Shown: positions 9,636 through 21,061 of the stretch, one piece after another
How the letters are laid out: every line of letters starts with the position of its first letter
Position numbering within the stretch: the first letter of the stretch is position 1
Assembly (NCBI RefSeq): GCF_033118175.1
Contig: NC_083703.1
Span: 82,303,001 to 82,367,000 of the forward strand
DNA: 64,000 nucleotides
Source: Dama dama
Taxonomy: Eukaryota > Chordata > Mammalia > Artiodactyla > Cervidae
Direction of reading: 5' to 3'
Notes under the pieces: model-generated
What the model was told of the DNA's origin: nothing
The model's database searches: none
The model's input: only the letters and a program-made list of their open reading frames with translations
Made by a program: the position numbers and the translations under genes

Positions 9636-10044
9636 TCTGCAAAAGTTGTTGCAGTTCAGTTGCCAGGTCATGTCCAACTCTTTGTGATCCCGCCGACTGC
9701 AGCACGCCAGACTTCTCTGTCCTCCTCCATCTCCAGGAGTTTGCTCAGATTCATGTCCATTGAGTCAGTGATGCCATCCAACCATCTCATCTTCTGTCGA
9801 CCCCTTCTCCTCCTGCCTTCAATCTTTCCCATCATCAGGGTCTTTTCCAAGGAGTCAGCTCTTCTCATCAGGTGGCCAAAGTATTGGAGTTTCATCTTCA
9901 GCATCAGTCCTTCCAATGAACACCCAGGACTGATCTCCTTTAGGATGGACTGCTTGGATCTCCTTGCAGTCCAAGGGACTCTCAGGAGTCTTCTCCAACA
10001 CCGCAGTTCTTTGGTGCTCAGGCTCCTTTATGGTCTGCAAAAGT
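9636..10044 (-). mobile_element. BovB LINE 3' end with target-site duplication
   Basis: Antisense BovB 3' end from 'cagttcagttgccaggtcat' to 'tttggtgctcaggctccttt'. The minus strand still encodes pieces of the BovB C-terminal region ([12 protein letters not shown]). An 11-bp direct repeat, 'tctgcaaaagt', flanks it at 9636-9646 and 10034-10044, a convincing target-site duplication. 5'-truncated; no functional product. Confidence 0.93.
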
Positions 10045-11031
10045 ACAAGTCCTGCAAAGACTAGAGCTCAGATGTTACTTGAATGAGTTTATTTATCCTC
10101 GATGTACAGAGTAGAAAGGTCAGGCGACAGTGTACTTGTCGCTAGTGAGAGGCAGAGGCAGAGTTAGAGCCGAGCTGTCTGTCTCTCGGCATCCTCCCAG
10201 GGACGCAGTGGGGCGCTCAGGTCTGAGGGCGCAGCGGGCGCACAAGCTCCGCCCGCACGGCTCACTGCCTCTCGGCCGCACTGTGTCCTGGAAGGGCCAC
10301 TCCCGCAGGGCTGCCTCAGGGACCTGTGTGTTCCCCCTGAAAGCTGAATCCAGGGAGGGCCCGCCTCATTCTCTGGAGAATGGTGTTACACGCGTGGCAG
10401 ATGGGGCCGCAAGACATCAGACCTGGCCCTTCAAGGCCGTCTGTCCTGCTGATAAAGCCGCAGACAGGCACGCCCAGCCTCCGTCCCAGACTGACATCCC
10501 GGCCGTGGAGTGCCTGCGCGCCCACAGCTCCTCCGGGAAGCTCAAAGGCGTCTCCCGAGAGCCGCAATGCCAGGGGCTTTCATATAGCACAGGCACAAAA
10601 GCTTGAAACCTTGAGGCTTCGCCCACACGGACTGAATTAAATGCTTTAGGTGACTTTGGGGCTACTTAGAGAAAACAGTTTACGTAAGTTGCTGTGCTGT
10701 TGGAGGAGGGTGCGGAGGGTGGTTCAAGTTTTTTCTTTTAAACTTTTCCCTTTAGCTTAACAGCTGCAGAGCCCTCCAAGAGGCCAACCCGTTTAAAAAC
10801 CCCACGTGTAAGTTGCCTGACTCCAGCGGCCCTGACTCAGGCTGCCCTCGGCCCCCTCCCCTCCTTCCCAGCCCCACCTCACGCTTCTGGGCCCTGGGGT
10901 GCGGCGGTCATTCCAGCTGCTTAACTGCTGAAAGGCTTCAAGGTTTGACTGAAGAAGTAGGCAGTGCTCAGAAGTTTTACCCTGCTGTACTTCATGAAAA
11001 TGGACCCTGGAGGACCGAGATGGCAGCACAC
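10045..11031. other. Unassigned sequence, moderately GC-rich at 10130-10620
   Basis: GC and CpG content rise between about 10130 and 10620, with an open frame of 158 codons on + (10130-10606). Its translation is basic and low in hydrophobic residues, with no recognisable domain, so I do not call a gene. The remainder shows nothing. Confidence 0.4.
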
Positions 11032-11186
11032 AACACTCACACACACGCACACATAGATACAGCACACGTATGCATGAACACACACAGCGCACATACATGT
11101 ATAGCATGCATACTGCACACACATAAACATGCAGACACAGACACATATACATACAGACGTGTGCACACATGTATACACATGCATAA
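11032..11186. repeat. Degenerate CA-rich microsatellite
   Basis: CA dinucleotides interspersed with 'atacat' and 'gcacac' variants. Open frames on both strands here are low-complexity products of the repeat. A BovB fragment starts immediately after. Confidence 0.88.
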
Positions 11187-11995
11187 GATTGTGGGGAAAA
11201 TATCAATGATCTCAGATATGTAGATAACACCACCCTTGTAGCAGAAAGCAAAGAGGAACTAAAGAGCCTTTGATGAAAGTGAAAGAGGAGGGTGAAAGTG
11301 GCTTAAAGCTCAACATTCAGAAAACTGAGATCGTGGCATCTGGTCCCATCGCTTCATGGCAGATAAATGGGGAAACAGTGGAGAGAATGTCAGACTTTAT
11401 TTTGGGGGCTCCAAAATCACTGCAGATGGTGACTGCAGCCATGAAATTAAAAGACACTTGCTCCTTGAAAGAAAAGCTATGACAAACCTAGACAGCATAT
11501 TAAAAGCCAGAGACACTACTTTGCCAACAAAGGTCCGTCTAGTCAAAGCTATGGTTTTTCCAGTGGTCATGTATGGATGTGAGAGCTGGACCATAAAGAA
11601 AGCTGAGTGTCAAAAAACTGGTGCTTTTGAACTGTGGTGTTGAAGAAGACTTTTGAGAGTCCCTTGGACTGCAAGGAGATCCAACCAGTCCATCCTAAAG
11701 GAAATCAGTCCTGGGTGTTCATTGGAAGGACTGAGGCTGAAGCTGAAACTCCAATACTTTGGCCACCTGATGCGAAGAGCTGACTCATTTGAAAATACCC
11801 TGATGCTGGGAAAGATTGGAGGTGGGAGGAGAAGGGGATGACAGAGGATGAGATGGTTGGATGGCATCACCGACTCAATGGACATGAGTTTGAGTAAACT
11901 CCGGGAGTTGGTGATGGACAGGAAGGCCTGGCGTGCTGCAGTCTGTGGGGTCACAAAGAATCAGACACAACTGAGTGACTGAACTGAACTGACAT
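11187..11995 (+). mobile_element. BovB LINE, 5'-truncated at the reverse-transcriptase motif
   Basis: Begins at 'agattgtggggaaaatatca', just before the YADD-type active-site segment of the RTE reverse transcriptase (here changed to YVDN by reading), and ends with 'gagtgactgaactgaactga'. Relic frames encode the thumb and C-terminal region (SHEIKRHLL, KVRLVKAMVFPVVMYGCESW). Stops and frameshifts break it. Confidence 0.93.
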
Positions 11996-12049
11996 ATTTA
12001 TTTATTTTATCTAGCTTGGTTGTATTGTTAGTTTTGAAGAGGTGATATG

Positions 12050-12660
12050 TGTATAAGATAAATATTTCAAATGGACTTGATTATTTTTCACATTAGGAGT
12101 AATTCTCCCTCCTTCCCTACCATCACACCAGTTTTCTAGAGATAACAACATGGTGAATTTCTTCTAAATTTTTCCAGAAATATGTGTTTATCTAAAACAT
12201 ATTTTCCCATTCTCTAATGTATATTTTTATACACATGAAGTAGCATATAGACATAATTATGCACCTGGACTTTTTAGTTAATGGTATACCTTTGAAATAT
12301 TCCGCTTCAGCAATGATGACGATGGTGGTGGTGACAGTGTTATTGACACTGCATGTGCTCCCACATATAGCATTCTAAATCCGACATAACTCTGAGTTTT
12401 CATCCTGGCAACGATCCTTACGTGGCTCTGACTGCATTCCCCAAACCATTCTGCAGCATCGGCTGTCAGCCTGAAGTCACTGCCTCTCACTTAAGGGGTG
12501 CCTCGTTCTTTTAAGGGATACTCCTTTAAACAGATGTGTCCCACTGACGTATCTTGTGTACTGTTAACGATGTCTTAGGTTTATTTATCCTATTTTTTGC
12601 TATTGCGAGCAGTGTCTCAATCTTTCAATACTTCACTGCACACCTTTGAACTTGTACTTT
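12050..12660 (-). mobile_element. Possible old L1 3'UTR relic
   Basis: 'tgcacctggactttttagtt' and, further right, 'ttttttgctattgcgagcag' with 'cacctttgaacttgtacttt' echo antisense old-L1 3'UTRs, interrupted around 12310-12540 by other sequence. Strongly diverged. Confidence 0.35.
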
Positions 12661-14355
12661 GTGTATTTGTAATATCAATTAATCAAGTTGTAATAGCTAT
12701 TTTTTAAACACCAAATGCCGATTTTCTTCTTACTGAGAGGAGAAATGGAAAGGACTTAGTGAAGTAGGCATTTCATGTATCTCTTCTCTTGCAACCAATT
12801 CATGGCCCCGTGAAGTCCAAGGGCTCACTAATTATTTGTTAAATGAATTAAATAAGCAAAAGCTGCCATGTTTTGAATTATATACAATACATAAAAATAC
12901 TTTTATTTACTAGATGTCATTAAATTTATAGAAACATTATCCTTATTCTATGTATCAGGAAAGGAGGCAAACAGTCTCCAAGATAAGAAGGAGCAGTCTC
13001 CTTTTTGAAATTCAGCTCTTTGGAATCCAAATCTATACACTGTTTTCTCCTAGATCCACTCTCAGAATCTTACTCAGGGAATGCTCCACTTTGTCTCCAC
13101 TTGCATAGGATGAATGCTCATTTGCAAGAGAAAATATTGGACACAAGAATCAGAAAGACTGAAATGGTACCTAACATGCCTTAAATGCTTATTACATGAG
13201 ACACGTTATCAAGCTTTCAGAGGAGAGTCATGCTTGGAGGCTCCGGCTACTGCTGTTGCCATTTTAGATTAGCAAAAGAAGACTGAGCTGAGCAGTGTAG
13301 TAACTTGCCTAGTATCACAGGAACTAGTTAGGAAGACTCACCTCCAGACGGGACTGTCTCTAGAGCCCTGAAGTCTTAAATGCTGCTTCTCTACTGGAAA
13401 TTAAAATAAATATGACACAGACACCTTTGAAGACCTTGAAGATGATATGGATCGGTTGTGCTGAATCCCAAATGCATCTATATTTCCCACAGCTTCCTGT
13501 CCTTTATTTTTGAGAATCTTCACTATTCCTCTTGAGGAATCTGTCTCAGCTTCTATTCTAATATGAACTCTCCTATAGTGAATATTCAATTGTTTAATAA
13601 ATATCTATGTATTTTTAAGTGACAAACTCACCAGAATTGGCCATTACTTAATAATCATAAATACCAAGCTTATGAATATTTCATGCTCACTCATTTCTGC
13701 TGAGACTGTAAGCAACCCCCATTTCTATAGCTACAGATTATGCAGGGAACAATGGAAAGCATATGTTTTGTGTGTTTTCTTTAACAATCTGATGATGGGG
13801 GAACACCTGGCAGTGTTGGAGATAATGTAAGAAACGGTCGCCTTTTGTCGCTTGATGCTTGAAATAAAAATCTCAAATGGCAACTTGTAATCCAAACCAC
13901 AGTAATTATAGAAGACTGTATAAAAAGGTATACATTTGAAATTCATAAATCTAAATGAGTCTATCTGCAAGTAAGTAAACTTTATTCAGTTTTTCGCAGC
14001 AACTACCCATCAACGCCCTCGCCCAAAATACCGCAGACACTGTGCTGCTCAAATGTTAAAAAGTTTCAAGTTTGGGTTCAGTTGTTTCTTTGTCTCCTGT
14101 TTTGTCTCCATCAGTTAACTGTGGCGTTGTTGTGATGGAGAGAGGAGCACGCAGCTGAACGCAAGTGCAGAACAGCTGGCCTGTGAAGGATGGGGTACAG
14201 GAAAGGTTCCTCCAAGGGGAGTGTTTAAACCTGATGGCGGGATCCCGAGGAGGTGACTTGGCAGGAAGGCAGGGTGTGAGGAGGTGACAGACATGGGAAG
14301 AGCCCATGGGAGAAGCAGGGCCCTTTCTCGAAGCTGGAGAGAGCCAGGGAGGTGA
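12661..14355. other. Mostly unassigned A/T-rich intergenic sequence
   Basis: Contains one MIR relic (listed separately) and perhaps another near 12930-13045. No gene seen. Confidence 0.45.
13265..13375 (-). mobile_element. MIR SINE relic
   Basis: 'gtaacttgcctagtatcaca' followed by 'ggaactagttaggaag' matches the reversed core of MIR. Confidence 0.5.
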
Positions 14356-14508
14356 TCAGTTCAGTTCAGTTCAGTTGCTTAATCGTGTCTGACTCTTTGC
14401 GACCCCATGGACTGCAGCACGCCAGGCCTCCCTGTCCTTCACCAATTCCCAGAGCTTGCTCAAACGCATGTCCATCGAGTCAGCAGTGCCATGCAACCAT
14501 CTCATAGC
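14356..14508 (-). mobile_element. BovB 3' tail fragment
   Basis: Starts with the repeated 'cagttcagttcagttcagtt', continues 'gcgaccccatggactgcagc' and 'catgtccatcgagtcagcag', and stops at 'catctcatag'. About 150 bp of BovB 3' end only. Confidence 0.9.
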
Positions 14509-15289
14509 TCAGTGAATGAGAGGAAGAGCAGTGTGAGATGGGCAGGAGCCAGATCCTGCAGAGACTTAGCAGACCATGAATAACAAAGAATGTGAACATC
14601 TGCCCAGGAACAGTCGCAAGCCGCTGAAGGGTGGGGAATCTGGGGAGAGACACGATCTGAGTCCTGTTTATAAAGATCGGGATCATTCCAGCCGCTAGGC
14701 GCTGAGGGAGAGATGGTGAGAGGGGATTTAGGACACACTTGCCTTAGTCCAGGCATGTGTGAAGATAGTGCTGGTCTGAAGGGCTGGATCAGAAGAGTGA
14801 AAGTGAGCTGGAGAGATGTGCTTGGACCTGAGAGCAATTGTGGACGTGAAATACATGGACAGTGATGAATTAGACGTTGGCAGTGAAAAGAGGGAGTGTC
14901 AAGAGTGTCTTGGAGATGATGATTCTGCAACCTGGGGAGCCTGTACGCTCTGTTTTAGACTTCATAACATTATTTCAAAATTCCCTATTTCCTGGGAATT
15001 TATAGCAAGAAGAGAAAAACATGCATACAAAGGACTGCTTCCAAACTGTGCTTCACAACACCAAGATTTCTAGCCACGTCGTTGTGGCAAGGATTGCTCT
15101 TCCTGTTAAGGTCGCCACTCTATTCCCGGTGGCTGCTGTGATGCCTGGGCAGACGTTAAGTCCCCAGTAACGAGTCTGTTAGAGCAGATGAGCCGTGTTC
15201 CAGCCTGGCACGTGACAGTCCTGGGGAGGAGGCTTCCTTCCCTCCCTTATCTTTATTTCTTTCTGAACTTGTGCCTAAGATTCTCATTT
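14509..15289. other. Unassigned; probable ancient interspersed repeat at 14510-14850
   Basis: 'ggcaggagccagatcctgca' followed by 'aagccgctgaagggtgggga' and 'gtccaggcatgtgtgaagat' resemble a widespread old mammalian repeat whose name I cannot assign. No gene seen. Confidence 0.35.
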
Positions 15290-15492
15290 ATGGACTATTT
15301 TATGGAGTTAGGTAAACTGATACTAAAGTTCATATGGAAAAACTAACATATAAGTAGAGCCAGGAATAAAATAAACCTTGAAAAGTAAAAAGGTCTGATG
15401 GGGGCTAGTCCTAGCAAGCATTAAAACATACTACACAGCTTCCATGAGTAAATCAGCATGGAATGGATATATAGACTGACAGACCAGTGAAT

Positions 15493-15706
15493 GGGGCTTC
15501 CCAGGTAGCACAGTGGTGAAGATCCAGCTGCACATGCAGGAGACCCCAGAGACGGGGGAACGAGCCCCGGATCAGGAAGACCCCCTGGAGGAGGAAATGG
15601 CACCCCACTCCAGTGCTCTTTCCTGGAGAATCCCATGGACGGAGGAGCCTGGCGGGCTACAGTCCACGGGGTCAGACATGACTGAGCGACTGAACACACG
15701 CTCGCA
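15493..15706 (+). mobile_element. Bov-tA SINE with target-site duplication
   Basis: Complete copy from 'ggggcttcccaggtagcaca' to 'ctgagcgactgaacacacgc'. Direct repeats 'agaccagtga' (left) and 'agaccagcga' (right) flank it, showing insertion into the old L1. Confidence 0.92.
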
Positions 15707-16264
15707 GACCAGCGAAGCAGAAGAGAAAGCCTAGTATGCAGTCCAAGGTCTTTATGGAAATTTAGAATATAATGAAGGTAGCACCTCAAAGCACTGAGAT
15801 AAAGAATAGCTTTTTAATAAATGATATTGGGACAGCTGAGTAGCCATCTGGAAACTGATAAAATTGGGCCCATATTTCACACCGTGTATAAGAATACACT
15901 CCAAATGGATCAGGGGTCTAGAGTAAACAGGGGAAACTGTGCAAGCACTAGAAGAAAACCGGGGTAAATTCCACTTCCCCCATAGTGCAAAGAAAGCCTT
16001 CCAACTGTGACTTCAAATCCAAAAGTAATACAAGAAAAGACTGATAAATTTACTACAATAAGAGAAAGAAGTTACGTGGGGGGAGCCCCAACAATAACAT
16101 ACACGAAATCAAAAGGTCACCAAAACTATAAGACAATATGTATAAAACACACCCCAACAATGTCTCCAGTAGACTAAAATCTCCCAGAAACTGAGACACT
16201 AAGGGGTAAAAAGCTGACATTTTTAATGTCAAAGAGCAGGGACAGCGTTCTTCGGTCTAGTGTT

Positions 16265-16360
16265 TAGGATGGGACATTTTCAATGCCAGGGGCCGAGTTA
16301 ATCTCTGGTCTGGGGACTGAACTCCCACAAGCTATGCAGCATGGCCAAAAAACTGCTCTG
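16265..16360 (+). mobile_element. CHR-type SINE fragment
   Basis: 'taatctctggtctggggact' then 'cacaagctatgcagcatggc' and an A run, matching the central part and tail of CHR-type SINEs. The 5' head is mostly lost. Confidence 0.55.
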
Positions 16361-16389
16361 AAATGTGTGAAGAATGAGTGACTCATAAT

Positions 16390-16522
16390 TGTGCGTGGCT
16401 CCGTCACCTCAGTCGGGTCCAAGCCTTGGCGACCCTGGGGACTGTAGCCTATGAGGCTCTGCTGCCAGTGAGAGTCTCTAGGCAAGAATGCTGGAGTGGG
16501 TTGCCATGCTCCCCTCCTCACG
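16390..16522 (-). mobile_element. Bov-tA tail fragment
   Basis: 'ctcagtcgggtccaagcctt' to 'agaatgctggagtgggttgc'; only the BovB-related part is present and the tRNA-like head is missing. Confidence 0.75.
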
Positions 16523-17300
16523 CATGATTAGAAAAGTGAGAGAGAATTAAAATACTGCCTCAGGATTCATCACCTTCACAATGGCAGCGGTTTAACAGTA
16601 CGTCCCGTTGGTGAGCTTGTGGGAGACAGGGGTTCTCAGACATTGCCGTGGGGTGCTGATGGGGAACTGGGCAAAATCTGGCAAAACTACACACACGTGT
16701 GCCTTTGACCCCACAGTCCCCTTCTGGAAGTATGCTCTGAAGGCGCACTCCCAGCAAGGTGAATGTATCTATGCCCAAGGCTGTCCATCACAGCAATGTC
16801 TGTCATTGCAGACTTTTGGGGAAAACCTAGATGGCCATCCGTAGGAGAGGAGTCGATAAGTGGTGTGCGTCCACAGACATGGAGCGTTGCACAGCTGTAA
16901 GGAGAGCGGGGTGAGCTCACAGTTTGAATTGGAGGGGTTTCCAGAAAATGCTGTGAAGTAACGAGAGCCCAGTTCAGAAAACGCCTGGAGGGTATTCTTC
17001 TAGTAAGAAAAAAAGGCTCTCAAATATGCACAGATCTGCTCATTTGTGCAAAGGAAATGCAGGATGGCTACATGAGAAAGTAAACAGATCCTCTGGGGGT
17101 GGGTGAGGAAAGAGTGGAAAGAAGTTGAAAATGGGAGCAAGGTAACAGGAGAGAAAGGAGAGACAATTCTGAGGAGACTCTGTGCTCGGACGTTCAGAAC
17201 CAGAGTCACGGAACACACACCAAAAAACAAACATATAAGCAAAACATCTGTTTATAAGCAAGGTCAAGCAGGGTGTGAGGGGAACCCGAATCCGGGGTGT

Positions 17301-18395
17301 AAATAGTAATACATGAATGTGATTGTGTCACACATGAAGGGGCAGAAGAAGAAGCAACCTAAGTTACTTTGGGAAAGAGAATTTTAAGTGGGTATTATAA
17401 GGCCCAAGGAAAATAAGAACTGTTTTAATGCTGGTCTTGACTTTGTAAATCTGTTTCTCATGGAAGAATGTGTGAGCAATTCTAACCTAATTTTTTTGTG
17501 TATATGAGGATAAAAAATTGTAACTATGTGAAGTGATGGATATTAACCAAATTTATTGTGATGGCCAATTCACAGTATATATGTGTATATATATATATAT
17601 ATGAAGTTACTTAGCAGTACACCTTAAACTAATACAATATTCTATGTCAGTTATATCTAAGGGGTGTGTCTGTTGCGGTTTTGGAAACTAGATTGGTGAG
17701 ACTGAGATAAAACTGAGACCCAAGTAGAAATATTAATATCAACCTCAGTATTTCAGCTTTTCCTATAATCTGAGAGGCTATTTTTTCCCCACTGTGTATC
17801 ATTTCCTACTAACATCACAAATAGGCATTCAGTAAATATATTTGTTATAAGAGAAAAAAGGAGCAGATATCATTTAGAAAAAAGAAACTTGGGATAATTA
17901 AAAAGGGAATGTGTATTCTCACAGTAGTTGGCATGACCTAGGAGTTAACAAACTTCCTGTAAAGACGGAATGTAAGTAAATATGGCTGTGTGGAGCAAGA
18001 GGCAAAATTGAGGATTCTATCAGGTACTTTCATCAAAACAGAGAAGACGGGGTTTGACAAGTCTTGGGTGAATTTCAAAATATTAAACAATGAATTTATT
18101 CTTATTAAATAGCAAAAGGTTATTACTATATTAAAATATACACATATAATTTTATAATACTCAGCTAATAACTACAAGAATAAAATTCTTGTTTGTGAGT
18201 GAGATAGCATTACCTGATTTTCAAAGTCAGTGTCCCCAGTTACACGCCAGTTAAAAACATAAATGTTTTAAAAAGAGCAATGAAACTTGAAAACAATAAA
18301 ACAAAACTGTCAGTGTCCCCGTCATCATAGAGATTGCAAGTGAACATCTGTAAAAACAAATTATCAGTTCACCGAAAACAGGTAGCTAGGAGGAT
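17301..18395. other. Unassigned A/T-rich intergenic sequence
   Basis: Contains a short TA repeat (listed). No gene or clear repeat otherwise. Confidence 0.45.
17576..17602. repeat. TA dinucleotide repeat
   Basis: Short alternating TA run with one TG interruption. Confidence 0.8.
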
Positions 18396-18860
18396 TGTCC
18401 CCCAGAGCATAGCAGCCCTGACCTGGCCCATGCCTCCCAGTCCAACTTCACCTCTGCCATCCACTCCCCTCTCACTCTGTTCAAGACCCAGCGGCTTTCT
18501 TTTCATCCCTCCAGCCGCTCAGGTTAGCCCCTGCTGCTGGGGCTGGAAGGGTCTTGACCCTTCCCATTGCCTCTGCCAGATGCAGTCCCCAACTCTGCAC
18601 TTGATCAGTCGTGTCATTTAAATCTCCGTTCAAATGTCAGTTTCTTAGGGAGGCTCACTCTGATCAGCCCTTCTAAGAGACCAGCCCCCAACTCAACCAC
18701 GTCCTATTACCCGAGTTAAAGTCTTTATAGTCTTATCACTCTACAGTGTCACACTTATGCATTTGTTTGAAGGATTTCCTGTCTGCACCTCTAATTTAAG
18801 GTCCATGACACAGAGGGTTAATGCTTGGTTCCAGCTAGTGAATTAACCATTGTTTGGCAT
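18396..18860 (+). mobile_element. L2 LINE 3' region (ancient)
   Basis: 'ccgttcaaatgtcagtttct', 'agggaggctcactctgatca' and later 'taatttaaggtccatgacac' follow the order of L2 3' ends. Pyrimidine-rich, non-coding relic. Confidence 0.6.
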
Positions 18861-19307
18861 GCAGTGACTTCCTATAAATAATGATTGCAAACAGGGAAAG
18901 GGGATTCCTGTAGCCCACATATCGCATGTGCAGTACAACGAAAGCTGGGCAGGAAAGACACAGCAGTCACAGTGGGGGTTGCAGACATGAACAATGTCCC
19001 TGCTGTTCTGTTGGGATCCTGAGAGAAAGTGGTATAACCTTGCAATTGCTTGGTAAGGACATCCATTTCACGATTGTCATTAACTTAGTTTAGGTCTGGA
19101 ATCACTGCTAATGTTTCACCTAGCTTATACCTTGACCACTGGAAGCAAATGAACATTGGATGAGACAGACATTCACACAGACTGGTCTGCATCCCATGAG
19201 AACTACAAAAATAGCCCAATGAAACATTCATATTTAAAACGGCATGACCCTACAGCTCCCCAAATAATCAGGGTTTTCAGAGTCATGTGTTAGTCTCTTT
19301 GTTGCTG
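18861..19307. other. Unassigned intergenic sequence
   Basis: I see nothing recognisable in this stretch. Confidence 0.5.
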
Positions 19308-19580
19308 TTCAGTCAGTAAGTCACGTCCAGCTGTTTGCGGCCCCACGCACTGCGGCAGGCCAGGCTCCCCGTGCCTCACTGTCTCCTGGAGTTTTGCTCA
19401 GATTCATGTCCATTGAGATGATGACGCCATCCAACCATCTCATCCTCTGCCGCCCCCTCCTCCGATTCCTTCAGTCTTTGTCAGCATCAGGGGCTTTTCT
19501 AAGAGCCGACTCTCCGCATCAGGCGGCCAAAGCACTGGAGCCTCAGCACCAGTCCTTTCAGTGGACGTTCAGGGCTGAGT
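19308..19580 (-). mobile_element. BovB 3' end (diverged)
   Basis: 'ctgttcagtcagtaagtcac' through 'gatgacgccatccaaccatc' to 'gcaccagtcctttcagtgga'. GC-richer than other BovB copies here and 5'-truncated. Confidence 0.88.
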
Positions 19581-20739
19581 CACTAGGTCGTCGTTCGCTG
19601 GGAAGATCTGACCCCCTTGGTAGAAAGACTTATAAGAGCACATGTTGGTAGCCAGTGTCTCTGAGACCAAAAGATTTCCTATTCTAAATGGAACGGCATT
19701 CTAAGTGGAGATGGTAAAATGCAAATGACTGAGTATCAAATTTTAGTATAAAAGCTGCTGGGTGTACAGAGAAATGAGAAGGAAAAAGGAAGCTGGGATT
19801 AGAAAAGATTCTAAAATTATAATTGTCACAAGCTTAGGGGAAAAAATTAGCCTCCTTACCAGACACTGCAGTGAGGAGAAAACTTGTAAACTAGATTTAT
19901 GAGAAAGCAACCTCAACATAGACAAAAAATAAACAGAAAAGGACAAAGTCAAGCACCGCTTGTAACTAACCTTGAAGAGATCAGCTCTTTGATGGATTAA
20001 GTAGCCTACCTAGAGTACGTGTCTGTCTAGTGATGACTAACTACTGAATCGAAAACAAATTTATGTGTAGTTTAGGACACCCATTTGCAAGAGCAACATA
20101 TATTAAAACTTTTATAGAACAACCCTTTATATGAAAGTCAAATAAGGAAAACTTTTGCTTCCCCTCAATGAAGTCAGTGAGGATGGTTCAAAATCGTTAG
20201 ACAGCTTGTTTTCTTTCAAAAATCATATGAATAGTTTAAAAATTGTTTCATAAATACCAAAAATAAGACAATATCATCTACAACCCAATTTCCCTACTAT
20301 TCAACTGACTACATTGCCTGGGCAATGTTCTTCTCTTTGCTTTATGCATGTAAAATACTATATAGTTATGATAACAGCTATCAAAACTAAATTTATGTTC
20401 TGTATATTCCTACTGTATCACAAACATTCTTACATTGCTGTATTGTCTTTATTGTTCTCATTTTTTATGACAACTGAAGAATCCATATCAGCAATGCATG
20501 ACTGTTCGTTTTTGTATTTTTTCCTAATTTTTCTTTATTAAAATATTATTGAAGTTTTATATTGTTTTTGAAGGGAAAACATTTTAAATTTATTGTTTTA
20601 TTACAGACTAGTTTGAAAGTAAAATCAACACAAGAAGAGAATTACTCACAAAAGTTGTTCTGAAAACACCCATGTTTTATTTATTAGCATCTTCAATTTC
20701 ATGTCATAAAAAAGTGTAGAGAGCATTGCGTCCTGTACT
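19581..20739. other. Unassigned A/T-rich sequence upstream of the CpG island
   Basis: A/T-rich with no recognisable gene. A short open frame at 20314-20541 is rich in hydrophobic and aromatic residues, as expected from T-rich DNA. Confidence 0.5.
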
Positions 20740-21030
20740 TTCCGTTAACACTATGCCGACGCACTCTGCTTCTATCAGGGGTCCTTGGGCCCCCTCTGCA
20801 CGCACCGCGCCTCACACTCGGCCTTTCCTTCCGGTGACTCTGGCTCTGAGCCCAGTCCTCCCACGGCCGGGTGTCCTGGTGCGTCCCTGCCCCGCCCCGG
20901 AAGTGCGAGTCCGTGAGGGCGGGGCCCGCCCGGCGCTGGCTCTGCAAGGCCTCGGCGGTGCTGGACGCGGACGGCGTCCTCGGTCAGTAACCGGATGGGT
21001 GCGCAAGTGTAAGTCACAGGGGCTGCAGCG
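20740..21030 (+). promoter_or_regulatory. Isolated CpG island with GC boxes, ETS site and donor-like site
   Basis: About 30 CpGs lie in about 290 bp within an A/T-rich neighbourhood. GC boxes are at 20890-20898 (ccccgcccc) and 20917-20926 (gggcggggcc). An ETS/GABP-type site, CCGGAAGTG, is at 20897-20905. A GTAAGT splice-donor-like hexamer is at 21009-21014. This is the usual layout of a TATA-less promoter with a short first exon, here read on +. What is seen is composition and motifs only; a gene is not shown. It could also be a 5' end of a retrocopy or a chance GC-rich block. Downstream, an L1 3'UTR carrying a BovB begins within 60 bp. Confidence 0.45.
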
Positions 21031-21061
21031 TAAGTGGGGGGCCAAGTGTTTGTTTGTTGGT

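Larger units (their letters stand above)
15290..17300 (+). mobile_element. Old L1, ORF2 3' part and 3'UTR (interrupted by SINEs)
   Basis: 'ctaaagttcatatggaaaaa' and 'ccaaatggatcaggggtcta' with 'agaagaaaaccggggtaaat' are the L1 ORF2 C-terminal region. 'cccacagtccccttctggaa', 'catcacagcaatgtctgtca' and 'aaacctagatggccatccgt' continue the element. All frames are broken. Inserted into it are a Bov-tA (15493-15706), a CHR fragment and a Bov-tA fragment (16265-16522). Confidence 0.65.

Noticed and set aside
10130..10606. 158-codon open frame in a GC-rich stretch
   Set aside because: GC-rich DNA yields long chance frames. No domain or splice structure is seen, and overlapping frames on the other strand are similarly open.
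10793..11251. Cysteine/valine-rich minus-strand frame of 152 codons
   Set aside because: Translation of the CA/TG-rich microsatellite.
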